Below are positions 1 to 6,078 of a stretch of DNA of 12,036 bases, piece after piece. Below the pieces are notes generated by a model. That model made no database searches. It saw only the letters and a list, made by a program, of their open reading frames with translations, and was not told the DNA's origin. Location of the stretch: positions 1 through 12,036 of the forward strand of contig PADF01000076.1 of the NCBI GenBank assembly GCA_002702945.1, given 5' to 3'. How positions within the stretch are numbered: position 1 is the first letter of the stretch; the number at the start of each line of letters is the position of its first letter. The stretch comes from Methanobacteriota archaeon (GTDB lineage: Archaea > Thermoplasmatota > Poseidoniia > Poseidoniales > Poseidoniaceae). A program made the position numbers and the translations under genes.

Positions 1-403
1 TAGAACCATCACATCCTTGATCTATATAATTGGAATCATGTTCGCAATGTAGAGCACTATATCCTTGACCTTCAGAATAATATTGTAAGTTGTACCAAGG
101 ATGTAATTGCCATGGGCTGATGTCATTTAAAAAAGGATGGCTTTGTTTATAGGCAACAGTCATTTTATCTAGTGCTGGTAAACATATAGGATTAACACGT
201 TCGAATAAAGGATCTTGAACTTCTTCAAGCATGTTTGCAAAATCAATATAAATATCAGTTGATTCTTTATGTGACGTCTTATGTCTTTTCATAAAAGTAT
301 GAGATTCTTGCTCCTTACATTCATCTATTAATTGAATTAAACTTTGGCAATCTTCTGAAGATAAAGCATTTGGATATACCTCTATTTGATGTAAATTAGC
401 CAT
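1..403 (-). CDS. 2OG-Fe(II) oxygenase, prolyl-4-hydroxylase-like (partial, C-terminus cut by window edge)
   Basis: Reading leftward from the ATG at 403-401, the frame stays open for 134 codons to the window edge. It contains YNLQYYSEGQGYSALHCEHD (residues 104-123), which matches the strand carrying the first two iron ligands (HxD/E) of prolyl-4-hydroxylase-type oxygenases; here they would be H119 and E121. The distal His and the 2-oxoglutarate-binding Arg/Lys should lie beyond the edge. Enzymes of this family use Fe(II), O2 and 2-oxoglutarate to hydroxylate proteins or small molecules, and they are common in marine cyanophages. The start overlaps the halogenase stop by 8 bases, so the two are probably translated together. 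The substrate cannot be told from sequence. The 2OG call is fairly secure; the functional role is unknown. Confidence 0.8.
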   Translation of the reverse strand, partial: MANLHQIEVYPNALSSEDCQSLIQLIDECKEQESHTFMKRHKTSHKESTDIYIDFANMLEEVQDPLFERVNPICLPALDKMTVAYKQSHPFLNDISPWQLHPWYNLQYYSEGQGYSALHCEHDSNYIDQGCDGS

Positions 404-1565
404 TTTGTTTTAACTCTTCTGTCATCCCTTTGTGCCAATACTTTAAACCAGATAGAGCCCAAGGACCATATCTAAAGCTTGCAGGATTAACGGCTTCAGC
501 AATTTTGACATCTTCTAATGTTTTGTTTGAAATAAACTCACATGCATCATTAAATAAAGGCTCATGTATTAATAGATCCTTTGCATACTTCCAAAACGGA
601 GTGTCATATTTAGAACCAAATTTATAGTGCCAAAGGATAAACGTTTCCACCTGCTTAATATGTTGCTTGATATCTATGGAAGCATGATGAGCAGCCCAAC
701 CTTTATTGCCAATGAACTGATATGAATACCTAGCCCATGTTTGATAGGTATTAATTGCAGTCGCTTCCATTGGTTCGAGGAAGAATAATTTATTGCCATT
801 TAAAATCACTCTGCCTTGAACAGGGTTCTTAGCAACGTAGTTATTAAAAGTTGAATGAGATGTTATTTCTACGTCAAAAATTTCTTGAAAGTTTTTTTCT
901 GCATCCTCCCGCGAGGTGATTGTATCGTTATACAAGTAACCAATAGATCTGGCATAGGAAGGAGACTCTGGATTAGTGGGAATTACAAAAGTCCACCCAT
1001 CAGGAGTAGCAACATGCTGAGTAAATATATCTTGGATATCTTTCTTAGGTTTACCTAAAATTGCTGCATTAATTGGACTAATCAATGTGTCATACTCTTC
1101 TAAATCCTGAGGCTTCCCTCTGCAATCAATAACGTAATCAGCATCAATATCATCTAAGTTTTCGACTTTCTTATCTGTGACCTTAAATGCCTTTGAATTT
1201 AATACATATTCCTGCATCTCAGCAGGACAAAAATGTACTGCAATTTGATTGCCAGGGAAAGGATGAAAAATATCTTTATTAATCTTGCCCCAATCCTTAT
1301 ATAAAATTCCTAATTTAGGCGTTGCATGAATAGCGTTGGAATAGTAATTAAATTCTGATTCGATAGCACTCCATAACAGTTGAGGTTGAGGAGGAAAAGT
1401 TGCTTGTCCAGCTAGTTCTGGGTTGATACTAGAATCATGAATCAGTTCAATCTCTTCAATTCCTCTACCATTACCTCTCCACTTATCCATCTTGGATTGC
1501 CAAGAATACTCTAAAGCTGAAAAGCATCCTGCGTTACCAGCTCCAACGATAGAAACTTTAGTCAT
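396..1565 (-). CDS. Flavin-dependent halogenase (tryptophan-halogenase family, viral type)
   Basis: The 389-residue protein has an N-terminal FAD-binding GAGNAG (residues 8-13) and GQATFP at 53-58, the counterpart of GEATIP in PrnA/RebH. ATPKLGI follows at 81-87; its K84 aligns with the catalytic lysine of PrnA (K79). GWTFVIP at 190-196 corresponds to the WxWxIP halogenase signature with the second Trp replaced by Phe, and FLEPMEATAI at 262-271 matches FLEPLEST with both Glu kept. Family enzymes use reduced FAD, O2 and halide to form HOCl or HOBr and halogenate through the lysine. The protein is shorter than bacterial tryptophan halogenases (about 500-540 residues). A related viral halogenase, VirX1 from cyanophage Syn10, is known. 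The start is supported by AAAGG seven bases upstream, and it overlaps the stop of the 28-codon ORF. No flavin reductase is visible, so reduced FAD would have to come from elsewhere. Family call strong; substrate unknown. Confidence 0.88.
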   Translation of the reverse strand: MTKVSIVGAGNAGCFSALEYSWQSKMDKWRGNGRGIEEIELIHDSSINPELAGQATFPPQPQLLWSAIESEFNYYSNAIHATPKLGILYKDWGKINKDIFHPFPGNQIAVHFCPAEMQEYVLNSKAFKVTDKKVENLDDIDADYVIDCRGKPQDLEEYDTLISPINAAILGKPKKDIQDIFTQHVATPDGWTFVIPTNPESPSYARSIGYLYNDTITSREDAEKNFQEIFDVEITSHSTFNNYVAKNPVQGRVILNGNKLFFLEPMEATAINTYQTWARYSYQFIGNKGWAAHHASIDIKQHIKQVETFILWHYKFGSKYDTPFWKYAKDLLIHEPLFNDACEFISNKTLEDVKIAEAVNPASFRYGPWALSGLKYWHKGMTEELKQNG

Positions 1566-1648
1566 CGACGTACCTTTCTGATAGTGAGATATAAATTGGA
1601 ATATGCAGCGATTACTAGTAAGACTAATAGAAACGTATTAACTGTCAT
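1562..1648 (-). CDS. 28-residue single-pass membrane peptide
   Basis: This 28-codon ORF sits between the dNTP hydrolase and the halogenase. Its ATG overlaps the upstream stop (ATGA) and its TGA overlaps the halogenase ATG (again ATGA), so it is coupled on both sides and fills the gap exactly. The product begins MTVNTFLLVLLVIAAYSNLY, an uninterrupted hydrophobic helix, and ends in a basic IRKVRR tail. This suggests a small inner- or thylakoid-membrane peptide with the basic end in the cytoplasm. No family is recognised. The double overlap and the non-random hydrophobic-then-basic pattern argue for a real gene, though it is too short to be certain. It could be a membrane anchor or, much less likely, a peptide substrate for the neighbouring enzymes. 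Confidence 0.55.
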   Translation of the reverse strand: MTVNTFLLVLLVIAAYSNLYLTIRKVRR

Positions 1649-1965
1649 CTGCCATCTCCTTTAGTAAAGGTTTCTGAATCGGGTCCTGTAAATCGATCAT
1701 CGGTTCCCCATTTGTTTCTTTGATATTCCATGAGGAACAACAAGCAACAGCCGGCATGGGCGAGGTGGGAATATCCTGTTTCGGGGTCATTATCCTCTCC
1801 TCTCCACCAAGCGAAGAGGTGTCTGCATAGCGCGGCAAAGTAACGCCCCCACTCAGTTCCCCTACACCAGTTATTAGCACTATACTTTCTAGCGCCGTAA
1901 CCGAGAACGTCAGCGATGTCTCCAACAGCTTGCCAAGGGATGAGATCAAAGCGAGTCTTTTCCAT
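1645..1965 (-). CDS. MazG-like dATP/dGTP diphosphohydrolase-type protein (DUF5664)
   Basis: The 106-residue product starts MEKTRFDLIP and carries GARKY (24-28), NNW (31-33), RHLFAWWRGEDND (48-60) and GYSHLAHA (64-71). This is the pattern of the small phage family whose hallmarks are R-x-DLIP, GA-x-KY, NW, RHL-x-AW-x-x-GE-x-x-D and HL-x-HA, annotated as dATP/dGTP diphosphohydrolase N-terminal domain and related to all-alpha MazG NTP pyrophosphohydrolases. The Glu/Asp/His cluster would bind Mg2+. A likely role is adjusting purine dNTP pools during infection. G+C is visibly higher than in flanking genes (near half, against about a third), which hints at recent transfer. Its stop overlaps the start of the 28-codon ORF. 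An overlapping frame over the same region is a shadow. Family call good; exact reaction inferred. Confidence 0.78.
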   Translation of the reverse strand: MEKTRFDLIPWQAVGDIADVLGYGARKYSANNWCRGTEWGRYFAALCRHLFAWWRGEDNDPETGYSHLAHAGCCLLFLMEYQRNKWGTDDRFTGPDSETFTKGDGR

Positions 1966-1984
1966 TCATAGTTCCATTTTGCCT

Positions 1985-1988
1985 AGGA
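1985..1988 (+). promoter_or_regulatory. Shine-Dalgarno AGGA pointing to ATG 1995
   Basis: AGGA lies six bases upstream of the ATG at 1995-1997, an ideal spacing. That ATG opens a 16-codon frame ending at the TAG at 2043-2045, not the frame of the 96-codon gene, which is open from 2017. The site is therefore evidence that translation starts here and that the long frame is reached by reinitiation, by frameshift, or only in a corrected sequence. Confidence 0.45.
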
Positions 1989-1994
1989 TAGAAA

Positions 1995-2045
1995 ATGAAG
2001 CAAGTTCTAACAAGTTTTGAAAGGGAATTCAAGCTCTCCTTATAG
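1995..2045 (+). CDS. Short leader ORF (16 codons) overlapping the next gene
   Basis: ATG at 1995 opens MKQVLTSFEREFKLSL and stops at 2045. It overlaps the first nine codons of the 96-codon frame, which is shifted by +1. A single skipped base near TTTG (2016-2019) would fuse MKQVLTSF to the KGNSSS start of the longer protein. Whether this is a leader peptide, a frameshifted N-terminus or a sequence error cannot be decided from one sequence. Confidence 0.3.
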   Translation: MKQVLTSFEREFKLSL

Positions 2046-2307
2046 ATGGGGACCACAAAGTAAATCAGGTTTAGTAAGAAAATATTTAGCAAAAGCTAGA
2101 TCTTTAAATTCTCAAGCACAATCATATGGTGGAAGCACAGGAGGTAGAAGTAGTATCGATCAAGGTTCAGGTATCAACGTATTAAACAGAAGATCAGCAG
2201 AACAATCCGAGAAGAAAAAAGTATTTGAGCAAGAAGTTAAACCATTTGCTGCAGGACAAGCTGTTTGGGATGTAAAGAAAGATATTTACGCTGATCTAGG
2301 AACTTAG
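2017..2307 (+). CDS. Small basic Gly/Ser-rich protein, function unknown
   Basis: The 96-residue product is rich in Ser, Gly, Lys, Arg and Gln, with a Ser/Gly-rich stretch (YGGSTGGRSSIDQGSG) and a Lys-rich segment (SEKKKVFEQEVKP) before an acidic C-terminus (DIYADLGT). It has no membrane segment or enzyme motif and looks largely disordered, perhaps nucleic-acid binding. The codons favour A/T in third position as neighbouring genes do, supporting a real gene. The only in-frame start is TTG at 2017, with no ribosome-binding site; a good site instead precedes ATG 1995 in another frame. It is a plus-strand gene between minus-strand genes, and its TAG overlaps the stop of the next gene by four bases, tail to tail. 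No family recognised. Confidence 0.65.
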   Translation: MKGNSSSPYRWGPQSKSGLVRKYLAKARSLNSQAQSYGGSTGGRSSIDQGSGINVLNRRSAEQSEKKKVFEQEVKPFAAGQAVWDVKKDIYADLGT

Positions 2308-2753
2308 TTAATTGCTTTTGCTTCTACTAAGCGTTGTGTTAGTTGCTTAAGTTCTAATCTATTACCTCGACGTGATTTGTTGTAATGGATCAAATCTGAA
2401 GCTGCAAAATCAGACAACATAAAACGGCAAGTCTTACCTGAATTCCATTCAGGATCAGTGTCAGTAGGATCCCACCATAAAACGAATTCAAAGGGAGGTT
2501 CCATTGTGGCTTTATACCCAGGTAACGCTTGGTGAAATTTATGAATTCTCCCTGCTAGTTCCGTGATATTTGCATACTGATCTGAATTCAACATTTCTCT
2601 TTGAGCTGTATCTACAGGTAATGCGTCTTTCCATGTAATCCAAGAGTCATACACAATAGATCGCACAGTTAAATAAAGATTGCCATCAGGCGCCTTGAAT
2701 TGATCGGGAGGATTCTCGAATAATTGATTATCAATATCAAGCATGGAAGTCAT
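2304..2753 (-). CDS. Protein of unknown function (149 aa)
   Basis: Starting at the ATG at 2753 (MTSMLDIDNQLFENPPDQF) gives a 149-residue product. The frame stays open to an ATG at 2846, but that extension would lie over the conserved end of the Dam-like gene and adds nothing recognisable, so the shorter form is preferred; it overlaps the upstream stop by 17 bases. The protein is mixed alpha/beta, with a Trp-rich centre (FEFVLWWDPTDTDPEW) and a basic Arg/Lys-rich C-terminal part (HYNKSRRGNRLELKQL). No signal peptide, membrane segment or family motif was recognised. It is the last gene of the minus-strand run that begins with the ThyX-like gene. Confidence 0.65.
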   Translation of the reverse strand: MTSMLDIDNQLFENPPDQFKAPDGNLYLTVRSIVYDSWITWKDALPVDTAQREMLNSDQYANITELAGRIHKFHQALPGYKATMEPPFEFVLWWDPTDTDPEWNSGKTCRFMLSDFAASDLIHYNKSRRGNRLELKQLTQRLVEAKAIN

Positions 2754-3381
2754 ATGCTTTTCTGCAGCTAATTTGATACGATTTTTCCCAATCGTTCTCG
2801 CTGCTATATTCGTTGAAAACAATCCTGCCCATGGAATGAAAAACATTATGGAAACGAGATAGTCCTGTCTGGAATTGATCGTGTTGAACTGGCGGCAAAT
2901 AAATGATTGCCGACCAATCTGAAGGAGATACGTTCCTAAAATTTTCTAATTCATCGTCATACCACATAGGACGTAGTCTCTTAAATGGAATACAAACTGG
3001 GAAGTCCCAAATCCAAGGAGCTCTAATAATTGCTTCATTATGTGCAATCCAAACGACCGCGTGTTCTATATGACCTGCTCTGTATTCTTTTAATGTCTTA
3101 TTTAATAGTCGCCTAGTTAAGGCTGCACCTGTAGGCGCTCCAACAAAAACACGTTTAGAGGAACTATGAACATCATCTGCATACCATTCTTTTCTAACAA
3201 TATCTTCTAATGTTTCTTCTTCTCGATCATAATATCTACTTGCTCCAACAAGTCTATTAATATCAACAGTTGAATAAGGATCAAGATCAATACTCCCTAA
3301 GACAGATTTAGCTCCTGCTACGACATCTGCAGGTGGAGCTAAATTGCACTTATCAGGTGAATGACGGATCTTGTCAATCAT
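2737..3381 (-). CDS. Phage Dam-fold protein with altered catalytic motif (N6-adenine methyltransferase family)
   Basis: The 214-residue product begins like phage N6-adenine methyltransferases of the Dam family (PF05869): PPADVVAGAKSVLGSIDLDP (16-35), then N42, a YY at 50-51, and a C-terminal block with IPFKRLRP (131-138), WSAIIYLPP (156-164) and GRIVF (185-189). In active members the segment after the first strands reads NPPY, the adenine-binding motif. Here the equivalent VFVGAPTG (78-85) has GAPT instead, so the usual catalytic Asn-Pro-Pro-Tyr is absent. The fold call is fairly safe; methyltransferase activity is doubtful. Two bases separate its ATG from the upstream stop, so it is operonic. 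It might keep DNA or S-adenosylmethionine binding for another role, such as protection or regulation. Confidence 0.7.
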   Translation of the reverse strand: MIDKIRHSPDKCNLAPPADVVAGAKSVLGSIDLDPYSTVDINRLVGASRYYDREEETLEDIVRKEWYADDVHSSSKRVFVGAPTGAALTRRLLNKTLKEYRAGHIEHAVVWIAHNEAIIRAPWIWDFPVCIPFKRLRPMWYDDELENFRNVSPSDWSAIIYLPPVQHDQFQTGLSRFHNVFHSMGRIVFNEYSSENDWEKSYQISCRKAYDFHA

Positions 3382-3383
3382 TC

Positions 3384-3833
3384 TTATAAAGCACTCATCA
3401 AGCTAGCAATTCTTTTAGCAGGATTATCTCTAGGTAATGTTGTGCAAGACGCTCCTGATTTATCTATCAATATGAGACATATCTCTTCTTTGAAATTTGC
3501 ATTTTGGATTACTCCTAAAGCTTCTTTGCAGAAATCAACTACCGAAGAATCTTTATTAGCTTCAGCATCTTTGAGATCCTGAGACAGCATGAATTCGTTG
3601 ACGTAATTAGATCTATCCGGATGCTTCTTGTCTGCTACTAAATTTAATATTGTTGCACCTGCGCCAAGGTAACCGTAAGAGGTGTCAAAGCGTTGGATCA
3701 TGTCAGACATAATCGCCTCACAAATCCTAATATTTAATTCTTTAGAGGCTTCTTTATTAGCTGAAGGAACCGTCTTGTCTATTAATTCTGGAAAGAATTT
3801 AACAAGAAACTCTGCTGGTTGAGGTCTCGCCAC
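3384..3833 (-). CDS. Protein of unknown function (149 aa, mostly helical)
   Basis: A frame of 149 codons from GTG at 3833 to a TAA two bases before the Dam-like ATG. The product (starting MARPQPAEFLVKFFPELIDK) looks helical and soluble, with a Gly-containing turn (YGYLGAGATILN) and one hydrophobic strand (EEICLILIDKSG). No family motif was recognised. It overlaps the 64-codon upstream gene by 35 bases, and no Shine-Dalgarno site precedes the GTG, so the true start is uncertain. The frame is open only as far as a TAG at 3855-3857, with no ATG upstream. Its place in the same packed operon supports expression. Confidence 0.6.
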   Translation of the reverse strand: MARPQPAEFLVKFFPELIDKTVPSANKEASKELNIRICEAIMSDMIQRFDTSYGYLGAGATILNLVADKKHPDRSNYVNEFMLSQDLKDAEANKDSSVVDFCKEALGVIQNANFKEEICLILIDKSGASCTTLPRDNPAKRIASLMSAL

Positions 3834-3993
3834 GAAGGAAATTGCGTTGAATATCTACTAACAAGGAGTCGCAACGCTCTTCTGCATTTTCCGCTAAAGG
3901 TTTCAAATGTTTGAGTTCAGGATCTTGAGATATTGAACCGATTAAATGACTAAGGGCGTCATGTATTTCGGTCATGTCAATTACATTATCCAT
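3799..3993 (-). CDS. Small protein of unknown function (64 aa)
   Basis: The ATG shares one base with the TAA of the ThyX-like gene (TAATG), a classic coupled junction. The 64-residue product (MDNVIDMTEIHDALSHLIGS at its N-terminus) is acidic and helical, with heptad-like hydrophobic spacing in the first 45 residues and a short Ser/Thr/Arg tail. It overlaps the next gene by 35 bases. There is no recognisable family. Junction structure and codon use support it as a gene. Confidence 0.55.
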   Translation of the reverse strand: MDNVIDMTEIHDALSHLIGSISQDPELKHLKPLAENAEERCDSLLVDIQRNFLRGETSTSRVSC

Positions 3994-4763
3994 TAGACAC
4001 TCAAATCTGTTTTTGAACGGTGGGTATTAGACCACCATGAATAAACTTCTGGAACCCAAGCGTGAACATGATCAGCAATAAGGTCTGCTAAACTCTTTGT
4101 TTCGTAAGACCTATTAGGTCTCGAACAGCTATCGAGTAATCGTAGCCATGCACGAAGACTACCTGAAGCTGTAACATTCTGCAACATACACATCGTTAAT
4201 AACTGTTGTGCTTGTATAGCACTAGCACCTGCTTCTCTGTATCCGTTGTAATCAATAGCTGAAGAATATGCAGAAGCTAACTGGTTGTCGTGATCCGCTT
4301 CACTCCATGGGTGACGATGTCCTGTGTAATCTGGATAATTTCCTGGGCATCTAGAGTGAAATAAATTTTCTAATGGATAATTCTTCTCTTTCACTGCGAG
4401 ACGAGTGTTTTCAGCAGCTTCATATAAGGGTTGCAGACTGAATTGCATATCATTTCTTTCTGTGCAAATTTCATGCAATGTACTATGGTCTGACTTTATA
4501 AATAAAGATAAGTGAGGGTGTTCTAAAGCAGCAAATGTTCCCCAAGAAGGATGCGTCTGACTAGTGTGTCGATAATGACTCGTTATAAGGTTCCCGCAAG
4601 TGTCTTCTGCAAACGCATGCTCTTGTACATCTTTTTCTTTTTCTATATCGTCTATCAGGTCACCATGTTTATTCATATATAAAGCTGTATATATTAATCT
4701 TTGAGGCATTTCGGTCGCTGCAATTCGTTTGACCACAAACGATTCAATTGCTGATTTGGTCAA
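3993..4763 (-). CDS. ThyX-fold protein lacking the RHR signature (divergent flavin-dependent thymidylate synthase family)
   Basis: The 256-residue product resembles flavin-dependent thymidylate synthase ThyX (PF02511), which methylates dUMP to dTMP using FAD and methylenetetrahydrofolate. The best-matching part is C-terminal: GASAIQAQQLLTMCMLQN followed by VTASGSLRAWLRLLDSC aligns without gaps to the ThyX helix pair and dUMP-binding segment. An N-terminal part (HPSWGTF, then LEHPHLSLFIKSD) fits the H-x-SPFEH and FTF-x-I region. However, the signature RHRxxSxxxxSxRY is replaced by TERNDMQFSLQPLY, and the conserved arginines of the C-terminal half are not at their usual places. TTG at 4763 is the track start, with open frame to a TGA near 4800; ATG 4709 is another option. 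It may be an inactive paralogue or may act differently. It is longer than a usual ThyX (about 210-250). Confidence 0.6.
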   Translation of the reverse strand: MTKSAIESFVVKRIAATEMPQRLIYTALYMNKHGDLIDDIEKEKDVQEHAFAEDTCGNLITSHYRHTSQTHPSWGTFAALEHPHLSLFIKSDHSTLHEICTERNDMQFSLQPLYEAAENTRLAVKEKNYPLENLFHSRCPGNYPDYTGHRHPWSEADHDNQLASAYSSAIDYNGYREAGASAIQAQQLLTMCMLQNVTASGSLRAWLRLLDSCSRPNRSYETKSLADLIADHVHAWVPEVYSWWSNTHRSKTDLSV

Positions 4764-4845
4764 AATACTCAGTACATCTTGGCAGAGAATATCACCACTT
4801 CAGCAAGAAGCAAGTGATCCTACCTATTTCAGTTGTAAAGTTTTA

Positions 4846-5676
4846 TTACGCGTTATCTTCGTTGCCGTAAAGCTTGTCATAGAAGTAATTAAACATTTCT
4901 TTTGGATCTTGATAATCTGGAATATTTAATTTGTTACCAATAACCTTACCATCATCGTCACGTTTGTAAGTTCTGCCTTGGTGATAGTGCAATGCTGCCC
5001 CTGTTTCTAAAGTTCCTAGGTCAACATTTGCTTTGCTTTTAGGTAGATAGCTTGAATAGAAATGATCAGTCATCCTATTACCAGCACTAGACACAGCGTC
5101 TATGCCATCGTTGATCTCATACTCTGGCAGTGTTGGAGCAAAGTTACCCCAATCCATATCTTTCCAGTCAGGATTTGGACTAGGAGTTGGAGTTGGAGTT
5201 GGTTTTGGATCTGGATCTTCAGGTCCAGGTGTTGGCATTATTGGTGTTGTGCCGCTTTCGTTGTGTTTCTTCCACTCAGGAGAACGACGAATATTCGCTA
5301 GGACTTGATCTCTAGTTTGAGCATTATTCTTCATGTCATTCAACCAATAGCTCCGCCCTTCGTCTCCTGCGTCACGTCCTAGTTCTGATTTATAAGTATC
5401 ATTCAACCATTTTTCATTGCTTAACCCGATATCTCTTTCAATATCTGCTTTAGATTTGCCACTACGGAATTCATCGCCCCAGTAGTTGAGACCTTCCTCC
5501 CCAACATCTCTACCTAGATTCTGCTTATAAACATCTCTAAGCCAACCAGCTGTAGAAGGATCTTTAGTCCATGCATCTGATCTTTCTATGGCAGCTTCTG
5601 CTGCACTTTTCCCTCCTAATGCGGATGCTGCAGATTTAATTGTGCTGGACAATATACCTGGCGTTAGCAAGACCAT
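4846..5676 (-). CDS. DUF4214 protein with two tandem domains and a Pro-rich linker
   Basis: The 276-residue product has two DUF4214 domains (PF13946), recognised from WLRDVYKQNLGRDVGEEGLNYW (45-66, key residues W45, Y50, LGRD 54-57, EEG, YW) and a second copy with LGRD at 99-102 and YW at 110-111, ending TRDQVLANIRRSPEW (121-135). A Pro/Thr-rich linker follows (about 144-170, PTPTPTPSPNP), then a unique C-terminal domain of about 105 residues rich in Tyr, Asp and Asn. DUF4214 domains occur in cyanobacterial and proteobacterial surface or calcium-binding-repeat proteins, usually as a small helical module. The architecture suggests a modular binding or virion-associated protein. No signal peptide. 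The start has no Shine-Dalgarno site; the ATG is the only early start. Function unknown. Confidence 0.8.
   Translation of the reverse strand: MVLLTPGILSSTIKSAASALGGKSAAEAAIERSDAWTKDPSTAGWLRDVYKQNLGRDVGEEGLNYWGDEFRSGKSKADIERDIGLSNEKWLNDTYKSELGRDAGDEGRSYWLNDMKNNAQTRDQVLANIRRSPEWKKHNESGTTPIMPTPGPEDPDPKPTPTPTPSPNPDWKDMDWGNFAPTLPEYEINDGIDAVSSAGNRMTDHFYSSYLPKSKANVDLGTLETGAALHYHQGRTYKRDDDGKVIGNKLNIPDYQDPKEMFNYFYDKLYGNEDNA
5183..5200 (+). repeat. Tandem hexamer GGAGTT x3 in the Pro-Thr linker
   Basis: Three perfect GGAGTT units on the plus strand encode Thr-Pro dipeptides on the minus strand within the linker of the two-domain DUF4214 gene. Such a repeat can change copy number by slippage and so alter linker length. 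Confidence 0.7.
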
Positions 5677-5707
5677 GCTATGAACTAATAATTATCTAGT
5701 TTCTATT

Positions 5708-6034
5708 TTAGACGACTTCCTTATTCAACTCAGCATAAATAGAATCCTTGCTCACGCACATTTGAGTTTTATGAACATAGAAGCCACCTTTTTGATGACA
5801 AGAATACTCTGGAGATAACATTATATTTGCTAACACTTCTGTTCTTGTTTGAATTGGTCTCCCTGCGTCTCCTCTAAGATCACCTCCCCAGTAAGTTAGA
5901 CCTTCTTCATCGACGTCTCGTCCTAAGTGTTTCGTGTACATCGCTTGCAACCACTTGGCATTCTCAGGATCTTTGTCCCAAGCAATGGTACGAGCATCAG
6001 TTTCTGGTCTATTGAAAAGAGAACTCATAGCCAT
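5708..6034 (-). CDS. Short single-domain DUF4214 protein
   Basis: The 108-residue product has one DUF4214 domain: WLQAMYTKHLGRDVDEEGLT (28-47) with LGRD at 37-40 and YWGGD after it, then TRTEVLANIMLSPEY. The preceding segment (AWDKDPENAKW) resembles the AWTKDPSTAGW of the two-domain neighbour, so these two N-termini are paralogous. The C-terminal 30 residues contain two Cys and no Pro-rich linker or extra domain. It looks like a stripped-down copy of its neighbours, made by duplication followed by loss of the linker and C-terminal domain. Confidence 0.75.
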   Translation of the reverse strand: MAMSSLFNRPETDARTIAWDKDPENAKWLQAMYTKHLGRDVDEEGLTYWGGDLRGDAGRPIQTRTEVLANIMLSPEYSCHQKGGFYVHKTQMCVSKDSIYAELNKEVV

Positions 6035-6078
6035 GAGTTTTGTTGCAAAGTGTTACAAGACTAGCTGGTTTTGCTTAA

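Noticed and set aside
1638..1949. Second frame overlapping the dNTP-hydrolase gene
   Set aside because: The other frame carries the recognisable DUF5664 motifs; this one carries none.
4497..4504. TATAAATA on the plus strand
   Set aside because: It lies inside the ThyX-like coding region and no plus-strand gene begins nearby.
5062..5308. Plus-strand Trp/Gly-rich frames over the DUF4214 gene
   Set aside because: They are complements of the Pro-Thr linker and show low-complexity composition.
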